From contig CAZWYF010000002.1 in the NCBI GenBank assembly GCA_964637835.1, positions 123,710 to 187,709 on the forward strand: a stretch of DNA of 64,000 bases. The letters are read 5' to 3'. Both the position numbers and the translations under genes were made by a program. Below the pieces are notes generated by a model. That model was not told the DNA's origin, did not search any database, and saw only the letters and a program-made list of their open reading frames with translations. Source of the stretch: Glo-17 sp964637835 (GTDB lineage Bacteria > Krumholzibacteriota > Krumholzibacteriia > LZORAL124-64-63). This document shows positions 1 to 8,114 of this stretch, one piece after another. Within the stretch, counting starts at the first letter, position 1. The number at the start of each line of letters is the position of its first letter.

Positions 1-1
1 G

Positions 2-151
2 CGCGCCCGCGCCACCCGGGAGGACACCGTCCGCTGGCGCGCCATGCAGCGCCGCGGCATGCAGCGCGACGTCTCCTGGGAGATCAGCGCCGCCGCCTAC
101 GCCGCGCGCTACCGCCGGCTGGTCCCCGTCGCCGCGGAGGTGGCGCCATGA
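2..151 (+). CDS. glgA: Glycogen synthase, C-terminal end only
   Basis: Only the last 49 codons are in the window; the 5' part lies off the left edge. The translated end carries the GMQRDVSWEISAAAYAARYR stretch, matching the C-terminal helix of family GT5 starch/glycogen synthases, where a basic residue, a (D/F)SW motif and a final Y-x-x-x-Y-x-x-L helix close the second Rossmann domain. GT5 enzymes transfer glucose from ADP-glucose to growing glycogen. The ADP-glucose producer glgC lies 2.2 kb downstream on the same strand, which supports the call. The TGA stop overlaps the ATG of the histidine kinase (ATGA), so the two are translationally coupled. No catalytic residue is visible in this fragment, so the assignment rests on the tail plus context. 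Confidence 0.72.
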   Translation, partial: RARATREDTVRWRAMQRRGMQRDVSWEISAAAYAARYRRLVPVAAEVAP

Positions 152-1902
152 ATGATCCCGTGACCCTCGATGAGCTCGCCCACCGCAGCCTGGCCGCCAC
201 CCAGACGCCCCTGCTGGTGGTGGACGCCCGCTGGCGCGTGCTCCTGGCCAGCACCGGCGCCGGCCGTCTCTACGCCGAGGAGCCGGCGGACCTGGTGGGC
301 CGATCCCTGGAGGAGCTGGTCACCAGCACCGACCCGTTCGCAGGGTGCGACGACCCCGGCTGTCCCGACCGCGGGTGCGTCCGGCAGCTGGACCTGTGCG
401 TGGGCGACGCCACCGTGGCCGCCGAGCTGCAGTGCGAGGCCTTCCGCGACGGCCAGGGACGGCTCCATCGCCTCCTGCTGATCCACGACGCCAGCGAGCT
501 GGCCGCCCGCGACGCCATGCGTGCCGCCCGCCTGGCCAAGCTCAACCTGCTGAACCAGGTCTCGGAGGCCCTGTACGGCGCGCAGCTCTCCTTGCCCCAG
601 GTGCTCGAGTCGGTGCTCATCGCCATGACCGCCGGCCAGGGCCTGCGCTTCAACCGCGCCTTCCTGCTGCTGGTGGACGAGCGCACCCGTTGCTTGCGCG
701 GGGAGATCGCCATCGGCCCGAGCAGCCGCGAGGAGGCCGAGCGCATCTGGCGCGACCTGGCCGATCAGCCCACCGACCTCTACGAGATGATGACCAGCTA
801 CGACCTCTCCCTCCGGGAGACCGACGTGGCGGTCAACAACATCGTCCGGCAGCTCTCCGTCTCCCTGGACGAGGGCCAGCACGTGCTCATCCGCGCGCTG
901 CACGGTCGCCGCACGGTCCTGGTCACCGAGACCGACGACGGTCCGGGCACCGCCGACGTCCGTCGCTGGCTCGGCGTGGGCCGCTTCGCCGTGGCGCCCC
1001 TGGCCACCCGCCGCGGCGCCATCGGCGTGCTCATCGCCGACAATGCCATCAGCGGGCTGGAGATCACGGAGATGGACCTGGAGTTCCTCCAGCTCTTCGC
1101 CAACCAGTCGGCCAACGCCATCGAGTCCTCCCGGCTGACCGAGGAGCTGGCGCGCAAGGTCCTGGACCTGCGCAAGGCCCAGCAGAAGCAGAAGGAGGAC
1201 CAGCAGACCCTGCTGCGCATGGAGCGCCTGTCGGTCATGGGCGAGACCTCGGCCATCGTGGCCCACGAGCTGCGCAATCCCCTGGTGGCCATCGGCGGTT
1301 TCGCCCGGGCGCTGCTGCGCAGCCTGGAGGAGGACGACGCCAACCGGCAATACGCCCAGATCATCTCCGAGGAGGTGGCGCGCCTCGAGCGCATCATCCA
1401 CGACCTCCTCGACTTCATCCGGCCCCAGAAGATGATGCGTCGCAGCGTGGCTCCGGATACCATCGTGCAAGAAGTGGCACGAAAGATGCAGCCGACCCTG
1501 GACCACGGGTCGGTGGCACTGCACCTCGACCTGCGGGCCGGGCCGGCGGAGGTCCACTGCCATCCCGGCGAGATCCAGCAGGTACTGCAGAACCTGGTGT
1601 TGAACGCCGTCCAGGCCCAGCCGGACGGCGGGCGCATCCGCCTGGCGAGCCGGTCGCTCGAGGGCGGCGTGCTCATCCAGGTGGCGGATGACGGACCGGG
1701 GCTGGCCAGGGACGTGGCGGACAAGATGTTCTCGCCGTTCTTCACCACCAAGTCCGCGGGCTCGGGTCTGGGACTGACCATCTGCGCCCAGATCATCAAG
1801 GCCCACGGCGGGGTGCTGCGGGGCGAGAACCTCGCCGACGGCGGCGCCAGCTTCAGCTTCATCCTGCCGCGACCAAAGCTGGAACCCGACCAGGGCGAGT
1901 AG
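148..1902 (+). CDS. Sensor histidine kinase with PAS-like and GAF domains
   Basis: A 584-aa soluble two-component kinase with no membrane segment, so it should sense a cytoplasmic signal. In order: PAS-like domain (about 10-130), GAF domain (about 150-330), coiled linker rich in K/Q (about 335-360), HisKA with the H box AHELRNP and phospho-acceptor His at residue 373, and HATPase_c with DDGPGLA near 513 and GSGLGLT near 537. The PAS region holds a cysteine cluster C67, C72, C77, C84, which could bind metal or sense redox state. It overlaps the end of glgA by 4 bp and is followed by a receiver-only regulator and glgC, so it probably acts in carbon-storage control; that link is inferred from position only. 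Confidence 0.9.
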   Translation: MNDPVTLDELAHRSLAATQTPLLVVDARWRVLLASTGAGRLYAEEPADLVGRSLEELVTSTDPFAGCDDPGCPDRGCVRQLDLCVGDATVAAELQCEAFRDGQGRLHRLLLIHDASELAARDAMRAARLAKLNLLNQVSEALYGAQLSLPQVLESVLIAMTAGQGLRFNRAFLLLVDERTRCLRGEIAIGPSSREEAERIWRDLADQPTDLYEMMTSYDLSLRETDVAVNNIVRQLSVSLDEGQHVLIRALHGRRTVLVTETDDGPGTADVRRWLGVGRFAVAPLATRRGAIGVLIADNAISGLEITEMDLEFLQLFANQSANAIESSRLTEELARKVLDLRKAQQKQKEDQQTLLRMERLSVMGETSAIVAHELRNPLVAIGGFARALLRSLEEDDANRQYAQIISEEVARLERIIHDLLDFIRPQKMMRRSVAPDTIVQEVARKMQPTLDHGSVALHLDLRAGPAEVHCHPGEIQQVLQNLVLNAVQAQPDGGRIRLASRSLEGGVLIQVADDGPGLARDVADKMFSPFFTTKSAGSGLGLTICAQIIKAHGGVLRGENLADGGASFSFILPRPKLEPDQGE

Positions 1903-1980
1903 AGTTTTCCTGGAACCGCAGCCGGCCATTTGCTAGCCTGCGAGTGGAGATCCTGGAACCCGCACGAAGGAGGGTGTTCC

Positions 1981-2349
1981 ATGGCCAAGGTCCTCATCGT
2001 CGACGACGAACCGCATCTGCGCCTGCTCTACGAGACGGAACTCCGTCGAGCCGGCTACGAGACCATGACCGCGAGCAATGCCGAGCAGGGACTCGAGTAC
2101 GTCCAGACCATGCAGCCGGATCTGGTGATCCTGGACATCCGCATGGCGGGGATGGATGGAATTGAGGCCTTGCAAAGGATCCTGGATATGGATAATACCA
2201 TACCGGTGATCCTGAACACCGCCTACTCGAGCTATCGCGAGAACTACCTCACCTGGTCGGCCGACGCGTACATCACCAAGTCGTCGGATACCACGGCCCT
2301 GCTCGAGAAGGTCAAGGAACTGCTGCACGCGAAGACGGTCGAGAACTGA
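1981..2349 (+). CDS. Receiver-only response regulator
   Basis: A 122-aa stand-alone CheY-like receiver domain. The acidic pocket is D8-D9, the phospho-acceptor is D52 in VILDIRM, a conserved Thr/Ala pair sits in NTAYSS, and the Lys is in YITKSSD. There is no DNA-binding or enzymatic output domain, so it must act by protein contact or pass phosphate on. The ATG at 1981 is chosen because AAGGAGGG lies 6-8 bases upstream; an upstream in-frame start at 1930 has no such site. It is likely the partner of the kinase just upstream, and glgC begins within 60 bp downstream. Confidence 0.9.
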   Translation: MAKVLIVDDEPHLRLLYETELRRAGYETMTASNAEQGLEYVQTMQPDLVILDIRMAGMDGIEALQRILDMDNTIPVILNTAYSSYRENYLTWSADAYITKSSDTTALLEKVKELLHAKTVEN

Positions 2350-2372
2350 GCCCGGGTTCCGGCCTCGCGTGG

Positions 2373-3659
2373 ATGGCGAGCCCGCGGGCGCCGGGAGCAT
2401 GGCCGGTGGATATTCTCGAACGCATACGTCGCACGCTGACCATCGTCCTGGCCGGCGGGCAGGGCGAACGCCTGTACCCGCTGACCAAGGACCGTTCCAA
2501 GCCCTCGGTCCCCTTCGGCGGGAACTACCGCATCATCGATTTCACCCTGTCCAACTGCTTCAACTCGGGCCTGCGGCGCATCTACGTGCTGACCCAGTAC
2601 AAGAGCTACAGCCTGGACAAGCACCTGCAGCGCGGCTGGAACATCTTCAACTACGAGGCGGACGAGTTCCTCTACCGTATCCCCCCGCAGCATCGCGTGG
2701 GCACCAAGTGGTACGAGGGCACCGCCGACGCCATCTACCACAACATCTATCTGCTGGAGAAGGACAAGCCGGAGCACGTCCTGGTCCTCTCGGGCGACCA
2801 CGTCTACAAGATGGACTACGGGGACTTCATGACCTTCCACCTCGGCCACGGCGCGCCCTTCTCCCTGTGCGCGGCGGTGGTTCCCCGCGAGGGCGCCCAT
2901 CACTTCGGCATCCTCGAGGTGGACGAGGACTGGCGGGTGATCGGCTACGAGGAGAAGCCGCCCAACCCCAAGACCATCCCCGGCGATCCCGAGCACTGCC
3001 TGGTCAACATGGGTGTCTACCTGGTGGACACCGAGTGCCTGGTCAAGGAGCTCTGCCACGACTCGCGGCGTACCGACAGCCACCACGATTTCGGCAAGAA
3101 CATCATCCCGCGGCTGGTCCAGCACGGCGAGGTCTTCGCCTACCCGTTCCGTGACGCCGGGAGTCGCGAACCCCTCTACTGGCGCGACATCGGGACCCTG
3201 GACAGCTTCTATGCGGCCGCCATGGACCTGCTCTCGCGCCGGCCGCCCCTGGACCTCTACGACCGCGACTGGCCGTTCCGGGCCTGGCAGCCGCCGGTCC
3301 CCCCGGCCAAGTCGGTGCACAGCTTCAACGAGGACGAGCCGCAACCCGGCATCCTGGCCAACTCCATCATCGGCGGCGGCTCGATCATCTCCGGCGCCCG
3401 CGTCGAGAAGTCCATCCTGCACCGCGGCGTGAAGGTGAACTCCTACGCCAAGGTCTCCGGGAGCATCCTCATGGACGGCGTGCAGGTGGGCCGTTACGCC
3501 GACCTGCACCGGGTGATCTGCGACAAGGACGTGGTGATCCCCGAGGGGCTGGTGATCGGCCGCGACCTGGAGCAGGACCGCGAGCTGTTCACCGTCACCC
3601 AGGACGGTATCGTGGTGATCCCCAAGGAGATGGACCTCTCCGGCCTCGGCGGCGGTTGA
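2373..3659 (+). CDS. glgC: Glucose-1-phosphate adenylyltransferase (ADP-glucose pyrophosphorylase)
   Basis: Makes ADP-glucose from glucose-1-phosphate and ATP, the committed step of bacterial glycogen synthesis. The pyrophosphorylase signature AGGQGERLYPLT is followed by SKPSVPFGGNYRIIDF and the substrate loop SGDHVYKMDY; the C-terminal third is the left-handed beta-helix with hexapeptide-like ISGARVEKSILHRGVKV. Length 428 aa is usual. The first ATG is at 2373, but the in-frame GTG at 2406 is preceded by GGGAG at good spacing and would give a 417-aa protein starting VDILERIRR, nearer the family start; I cannot decide between them. It closes the glgA-kinase-regulator-glgC block. Confidence 0.95.
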   Translation: MASPRAPGAWPVDILERIRRTLTIVLAGGQGERLYPLTKDRSKPSVPFGGNYRIIDFTLSNCFNSGLRRIYVLTQYKSYSLDKHLQRGWNIFNYEADEFLYRIPPQHRVGTKWYEGTADAIYHNIYLLEKDKPEHVLVLSGDHVYKMDYGDFMTFHLGHGAPFSLCAAVVPREGAHHFGILEVDEDWRVIGYEEKPPNPKTIPGDPEHCLVNMGVYLVDTECLVKELCHDSRRTDSHHDFGKNIIPRLVQHGEVFAYPFRDAGSREPLYWRDIGTLDSFYAAAMDLLSRRPPLDLYDRDWPFRAWQPPVPPAKSVHSFNEDEPQPGILANSIIGGGSIISGARVEKSILHRGVKVNSYAKVSGSILMDGVQVGRYADLHRVICDKDVVIPEGLVIGRDLEQDRELFTVTQDGIVVIPKEMDLSGLGGG

Positions 3660-3708
3660 CCGCGGGCCCCGGCGGGATCACATTGTCCAGCGATCATCGT
3701 CCAGCATC

Positions 3709-3732
3709 CGGGGCAGCCAGGCGGCTGCCCCG
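3709..3732 (+). terminator. Hairpin after glgC
   Basis: A perfect 10-bp inverted repeat (CGGGGCAGCC and its complement) with a 4-nt loop lies 50 bp after the glgC stop. No T run follows, so it may be a weak or Rho-assisted terminator, or a structure in the leader of the next small gene. Confidence 0.4.
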
Positions 3733-3759
3733 CCCGGACCCCCGCGATCCCGAGGCCCC

Positions 3760-4167
3760 ATGACCGATCGACAGAATCCCCGCGACCGCGCTGGCCAGGG
3801 CGCCGACGAGTTCGACCTCACGGCGTCCGAGGTGGAGATCGCCCTGATCTGCCTGCGCTTCTTCCGTGGCGACTGGGACATGTACCTGGACTACCTCCAG
3901 GGTTCACGCGTCACGCCCGAACAGCGTCGCCGCGACCTGCCGCTGGTCGAATCCCTCCGCGACCGCGACCGCCGGACCGAGTTCCTCACCGCCTTCCTCG
4001 AGGACGAGGTGGTGGCCCTGGCCCAGCGGCTCGGCTTCGACCAGCTCCTGAGGATCTGGGAGCACGCCCTCGAGCTCGACCCCGAGTCCGAGCCGTTTCC
4101 CGAGTTCCACGGCGAGGGCGCGGCCGAGGACGACGGGGGGGACGATGCGCCGACGACGTTGCACTGA
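3760..4167 (+). CDS. Hypothetical protein, 135 aa
   Basis: I do not recognise a family. The protein is acidic, helical and soluble, with no signal peptide or membrane segment. Its core, from EVEIALICLRFFRGDWDMYL (about 27-46) to LGFDQLLRIWEHAL (about 93-106), looks like a compact all-alpha domain, and the last 20 residues are a low-complexity acidic tail. It starts 100 bp after glgC, past a hairpin, and its 3' end meets a strong bidirectional terminator at 4207-4235. Codon use resembles the neighbours and the frame is open throughout, so it is likely a real gene. Confidence 0.65.
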   Translation: MTDRQNPRDRAGQGADEFDLTASEVEIALICLRFFRGDWDMYLDYLQGSRVTPEQRRRDLPLVESLRDRDRRTEFLTAFLEDEVVALAQRLGFDQLLRIWEHALELDPESEPFPEFHGEGAAEDDGGDDAPTTLH

Positions 4168-4206
4168 GGCGGTGGGGTGAGGGGCCATGGTGGCGAAGGT
4201 CCTCGC

Positions 4207-4235
4207 GAAGGGTGGGCCTGGACGGCCCACCCTTC
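4207..4235. terminator. Bidirectional terminator between convergent genes
   Basis: A perfect 12-bp stem GAAGGGTGGGCC with a 5-nt loop lies between the small + strand gene (stop at 4167) and the - strand hydrolase (stop at 4300). Position and symmetry fit a shared terminator, although flanking U tracts are short. Confidence 0.65.
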
Positions 4236-4299
4236 TGCTGCGGAGTTTCGCCATCAGGACGGAGCGACCCTACCCCCCAGGCGAGCGCCGGGAGCCGGA

Positions 4300-5091
4300 T
4301 CAGAGGACGTAGAACTCCGGCCGGCGATCGGCGAGGAGGTGATTGCGCGGCGTGATCCGGTGGTCGCAGAGGGCGAGGTCGAGCTCGGCGACGGCGGCCT
4401 CGGGACGATCCTCGCTGCCGAGGACCAGGCGCTCGGCGGTGGGCGCGCAGATGGTGCTGCGACCGATGAAGTCCAGGGCCTCGGCGGTGCGGTGCTCGCG
4501 GCCGACGCGATTGGCGGTCAGGGTGAAGACGCGGTTCTCCAGGGCGCGGATGCGCATGGCGTCCGGGCAGTGGGGCAGCACCAGGTTCGAGGGGTGGGCG
4601 ACCACGCGGGCACCGCGGCGGCCCAGGGTGCCGGCGGCCTCGGGGAACTGCCAGTCGAAGCAGATCATCAGGCCCACGGTGGTGCCGCAGGCCGCGAACA
4701 CGGGCAGGCCCAGGTCGCCCGGGTCGAAGACCAGCTTCTCGTCCCAGAACAGGTGGAGCTTGCGGTAACGGTCGATGCGGCCATCGGGCTGGACCAGGAC
4801 GGCGCTGTTGTAGAGGCGCTGGCCGTGGGCCTCGGCCAGGCCGGCCACCAGGGTGGTGCCGGTGCGCGCGGCGTGGTCGCGGAGCGCCGCGCAGCTGGGG
4901 CCATCGGGGATGGGCTCGGCCAGTCGCTTCAGTTCCTCGCGATCGCGGAACTGGTAGCCGGTGGCGCAGAGCTCCGGCAGGACGGCCAGGTCGCAATGGT
5001 CGGGCACCAGGGCGAGGGCGGCCGCCAGGTTGGCGGCGGGCTCGCCGAAGACGGGGTCGGTCTGGATCACGGCGGCACGCAGGACGGTCAT
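4300..5091 (-). CDS. Carbon-nitrogen hydrolase (nitrilase superfamily)
   Basis: A 263-aa amidase/nitrilase-fold enzyme that hydrolyses a non-peptide C-N bond through a covalent thioester. The catalytic triad is visible: E40 in VLPELCATGY, K111 in YRKLHLF and C144 in GLMICFDWQFPE. The substrate could be an omega-amide, a carbamoyl-amino acid or similar; sequence alone does not say. The ATG at 5091 gives the expected N terminus and overlaps the TGA of the upstream glycosyltransferase by 4 bp, so the two are co-translated. A longer in-frame extension upstream is shadow coding inside the glycosyltransferase. Confidence 0.9.
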   Translation of the reverse strand: MTVLRAAVIQTDPVFGEPAANLAAALALVPDHCDLAVLPELCATGYQFRDREELKRLAEPIPDGPSCAALRDHAARTGTTLVAGLAEAHGQRLYNSAVLVQPDGRIDRYRKLHLFWDEKLVFDPGDLGLPVFAACGTTVGLMICFDWQFPEAAGTLGRRGARVVAHPSNLVLPHCPDAMRIRALENRVFTLTANRVGREHRTAEALDFIGRSTICAPTAERLVLGSEDRPEAAVAELDLALCDHRITPRNHLLADRRPEFYVL

Positions 5092-6239
5092 GGCATCTCC
5101 TCCGGACAGGTCAGGGCCAGCAGGCGGTCCCAGCACCGCTCGGCGTCGAGGACGGCCTCGGCGCGGCGTCGGCCCGCCGCTCCCAGTCTGGTCGCCAGCT
5201 CGTGGTCGGACAAGAGCGCGCTCAGGGCGGCGGCCAGCTCGTCCGGCCGGTCCGGGGGCACCAGCAGGCCGGTCTTTCCGCCGGCGATCACCTCCGGCAA
5301 GCTGCTCGTGTCTGCCGCCACCACCGGCAGGCCGCAGGCCGAGGCCTCGGCGGCTGCCAGACCGTAACCCTCGGCTCGCGAGGGCAGTACGGCCACGCGG
5401 CAGCCGGCCCAGAAGCCGGGCACGTCCTCCACGAATCCCCTCAGCTCGACGCTCCGGGGACTCGCGAGGCCGGCACGCCAGCGCTCCAGGATCGGGCGCA
5501 GGGGACCCTCGCCCGCCAGGCGCAGCACGGGGCCCGCCACCGTGGCCGCCGCGCCCGGCGGCGAGGCTCCCGGCGGCGAGGCTCCCGGCGCGGCGGTGGC
5601 GATGATCTGCTCCCAGGCGGCCATGAGCGCCTCGAGCCCCTTGCGAGCGATGAGCTGGCCCACGTACCCCACCACCGGCGGCCGGGCGGCCAGCTCCGGC
5701 CCCTGGGGGCGGAACCGTCGCGTGTCCACGCCCTTCATCAGCAGCTGGACGCGGGCGGGGTCCAGCCAGGGGACGCTCGCGAGCACCGTCCGCCGCGTGG
5801 CCTCGCTGCCCACGAGCACCCCGGTGGCCGCGTGGTGGAAGTACCACCGGTAGTGGCTCCTGTCCTTGAGCGGGAAGTCGCTCTCGCGGCTGGCCAGGCG
5901 CACCGGCACGCCGGCCCAGCGTCCGGCCAGGCCGGCCGCCTTGACGTCCTTGGTCAGGTTGCAGACCAGGGCGGTCACGCCCTGGCGCCGGAAATGCCAC
6001 CAGAGCCGGGCCAGGGTCCAGGGGGCGCCGTCGCAACGGATGGGGATGGCGGCGGCGGGGACACCGGCCGCGCGGGCGCGCGCCAGCAGCGCGCTGCCGG
6101 GCCGGGCCACCAGGCTCGCACGCACGGCGCGCCGCTGCAGGGCCCGGGCGGCATCCAGGAACCAGAGCTCCGCTCCACCCAGCTCGCGCAGGGAGTTGAC
6201 CAGGCAGACGTGTGGCGGCCGGCGGGCAGGGCGGGGCAT
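5088..6239 (-). CDS. Glycosyltransferase family 4 (GT-B fold)
   Basis: A 383-aa retaining GT-B glycosyltransferase. The N-terminal donor-side loop is SLRELGGAELWFL, and the C-terminal domain carries the EX7E motif of family GT4 in RAEGYGLAAAEASACGLPVV. No transmembrane segment, so it acts on the cytoplasmic face, probably in surface polysaccharide or lipid-sugar assembly; donor and acceptor are unknown. Residues about 219-230 are a short Pro/Gly/Ala tandem repeat from a duplicated 15-bp unit, probably a surface loop. It is the first gene of a two-gene - strand unit, divergent from korA. Confidence 0.88.
   Translation of the reverse strand: MPRPARRPPHVCLVNSLRELGGAELWFLDAARALQRRAVRASLVARPGSALLARARAAGVPAAAIPIRCDGAPWTLARLWWHFRRQGVTALVCNLTKDVKAAGLAGRWAGVPVRLASRESDFPLKDRSHYRWYFHHAATGVLVGSEATRRTVLASVPWLDPARVQLLMKGVDTRRFRPQGPELAARPPVVGYVGQLIARKGLEALMAAWEQIIATAAPGASPPGASPPGAAATVAGPVLRLAGEGPLRPILERWRAGLASPRSVELRGFVEDVPGFWAGCRVAVLPSRAEGYGLAAAEASACGLPVVAADTSSLPEVIAGGKTGLLVPPDRPDELAAALSALLSDHELATRLGAAGRRRAEAVLDAERCWDRLLALTCPEEMP
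5556..5585. repeat. Two copies of a 15-bp coding repeat
   Basis: The unit CGGCGGCGAGGCTCC is repeated exactly, in frame within the glycosyltransferase, producing a (P)PGAS duplication. It is one of many short GC-rich tandem repeats in this scaffold. Confidence 0.75.
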
Positions 6240-6262
6240 TCCGGGCTACTCACCTTTTGTTT

Positions 6263-6292
6263 TTGATAAAGGCGTGCGGGCGTGCTTACTTT
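6263..6292 (+). promoter_or_regulatory. Candidate promoter of korAB
   Basis: TTGATA, an 18-bp spacer and TACTTT lie 90 bp upstream of the korA start, in the only stretch here with an AT-rich run. The -10 resembles others in this scaffold (TA-x-C/T-TT). Weaker than the 17-bp-spaced examples. Confidence 0.4.
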
Positions 6293-6383
6293 AGCCCCGA
6301 TCGGCAGTCGGGGAAAGGCGCGGCCCAGGCATCAGCTGCCGCGACCCGCTCCCTTCCGGACCCAACCCCGGTGGAGGTTCCCG

Positions 6384-8114
6384 TTGGCTACCCAGGATCT
6401 GGTCGTCAGGATCGGCGGCGAGGGTGGCGAGGGCGTCATTTCCTGTGGCGAAATCCTGTCGAAGGCGGTGGCGCGTGGAGGTCTCAACATCCACGCGTTT
6501 CGCACGTTTCCGGCGGAGATTCGCGGTGGTCTGGCCATGTTCCAGCTGCGTGGCAGCGATGGACCGGCCCGGTCGCTCAAGCAGTCGGTGGACGTTCTCT
6601 GCGCCATCAACCACAACGCATACGACGCCTATGTCAGCAACATCAGGGAAGACGGGTTCCTGGTCTACGACCCCGCCTTCGTCAAGCTGGACGACCGCCT
6701 CGGCAGCCGGCTGCGGCTCGAACTGCCCCTCGACGCGATCTCCAGGGAGGTCACCGAGTCGAGCCGCTCGAAGAACATGGTGGCCATGGGCGCCTTGCTC
6801 TTCGTCTTCGGCACACCGCTGGACTACGGCAAGACGCTGATCAAGGACCACTTCGGCAAGAAGGGCGACGCGGTGGTGCGGAGCAACCACGCCGCCGTGG
6901 AAGCGGGCTACCGCTTCGCCGAGCAGAACCTGGCCCAGTTGCAGAAGCCGTTCGAGCGGCAGCCCGAACGCGACCACATCCTGGTCTCGGGCAACGAGGC
7001 CGTGGCCCTCGGCGCCATCGCGGCCAAGGTGGACTTCGTGCCCGGTTATCCCATCACGCCGGCCACACCCATCTTCGAGTTCCTCTGCCGCGAGTTGCCC
7101 CGCTTCGGCGGCAGAGCGGTGCAGTTCGAGGACGAGATCGCCTCGCTCGCCGCCGGCATCGGCGCCAGCTTCGCCGGCGAGCGCGTGCTGACGGCCACGA
7201 GCGGGCCGGGCCTGTCGCTGATGAGCGAGACGCTGAACCTCGCGGCCATGACCGAGTGCCCCATCACCATCGTCAACGTGATGCGTGGCGGCCCGAGCAC
7301 CGGCCTGCCCACCAAGACCGAGCAGTCGGATCTGAAGTTCGCCATCTACGGCACCAGTGGCGAGTCGCCGCGGTGCATCATGGCGCCGCTGGACATCTAC
7401 GACTGCTTCTGGCAGACGGTCCGCGCGGTGCGCATCGCCGAGAAGTACCAGATCCCGGTGATCCTGCTGACGGACCAGGCCCTGGCCTACACCAGCCAGA
7501 ACATCCCCACCCCGGACCTCTCGGGTGTGGAGCTGGGTGAGCGCCTGGTGCCCGGACCGGAGGCCACGCGAGAGAACTTCAAGCGCTACGCCATCACCGA
7601 CACGGGCATCAGCCCCATGCCGGTACCCGGCGTGCACGATCTGCCGTACATGTGCACCGGCCTGGAGCACACCGAGACCGGCGCGCCCAACTACACGCCG
7701 CAGAACCACGAGGCCATGACCGAGAAGCGCTTCCGCAAGCTGAAGGCCCTCGGCAAGCGCATCGTGCAGCAGACGCAGGTGGAGGAGGACGAGTCGGAGG
7801 GCACCGAGGTGGGCGTGATCGGCTGGGGCAGCACCTACGGCGCCATCTGCGAGGCCCTCGAGCAGATCGAGGCCGACACCGGCGTCCGGGTGGCGCACCT
7901 GCACCCGCGCATCCTCTCGCCGCTCAACGAGTGGCGCATCCGCCAGTTCCTCGGCCCGCTGCGCAAGCTGATCGTGCCCGAGGAGAACTACACCGGTCAG
8001 TACGCGCACTTCCTCAAGGGCAAGTTCGGCATCAAGCCCATCGAGATCCACAAGGCGCATGGCGTGCCGTTCACCTCCGAGGAACTCTACGCCGCCATCC
8101 GGGAGGAGCTGTGA
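6384..8114 (+). CDS. korA: 2-oxoacid:ferredoxin oxidoreductase, alpha (gamma-alpha fused) subunit
   Basis: A 576-aa subunit in which the gamma domain (about 1-180, starting VVRIGGEGGEGV) is fused to the alpha/pyrimidine-binding domain (about 195-576, with GYPITPATPIFEFL and QFEDEIASLA). This is the KorA arrangement of two-subunit 2-oxoglutarate or 2-oxoacid oxidoreductases, which couple oxidative decarboxylation to ferredoxin reduction and can run reductively. The TTG at 6384 is chosen because GGTGGAGG precedes it at 6-bp spacing and the protein then starts at the conserved core; an ATG at 6282 has no ribosome site. The stop shares one base with the korB start. Confidence 0.92.
   Translation: MATQDLVVRIGGEGGEGVISCGEILSKAVARGGLNIHAFRTFPAEIRGGLAMFQLRGSDGPARSLKQSVDVLCAINHNAYDAYVSNIREDGFLVYDPAFVKLDDRLGSRLRLELPLDAISREVTESSRSKNMVAMGALLFVFGTPLDYGKTLIKDHFGKKGDAVVRSNHAAVEAGYRFAEQNLAQLQKPFERQPERDHILVSGNEAVALGAIAAKVDFVPGYPITPATPIFEFLCRELPRFGGRAVQFEDEIASLAAGIGASFAGERVLTATSGPGLSLMSETLNLAAMTECPITIVNVMRGGPSTGLPTKTEQSDLKFAIYGTSGESPRCIMAPLDIYDCFWQTVRAVRIAEKYQIPVILLTDQALAYTSQNIPTPDLSGVELGERLVPGPEATRENFKRYAITDTGISPMPVPGVHDLPYMCTGLEHTETGAPNYTPQNHEAMTEKRFRKLKALGKRIVQQTQVEEDESEGTEVGVIGWGSTYGAICEALEQIEADTGVRVAHLHPRILSPLNEWRIRQFLGPLRKLIVPEENYTGQYAHFLKGKFGIKPIEIHKAHGVPFTSEELYAAIREEL

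Noticed and set aside
109..1929. Long open frame on the - strand over the histidine kinase
   Set aside because: It mirrors a clearly conserved kinase on the + strand; the translation is low-complexity His/Gly/Leu/Gln as expected for antisense of GC-rich coding DNA.
4177..5367. 396-aa open frame on the + strand over the nitrilase and glycosyltransferase genes
   Set aside because: Antisense shadow; catalytic motifs of both real genes lie on the other strand.
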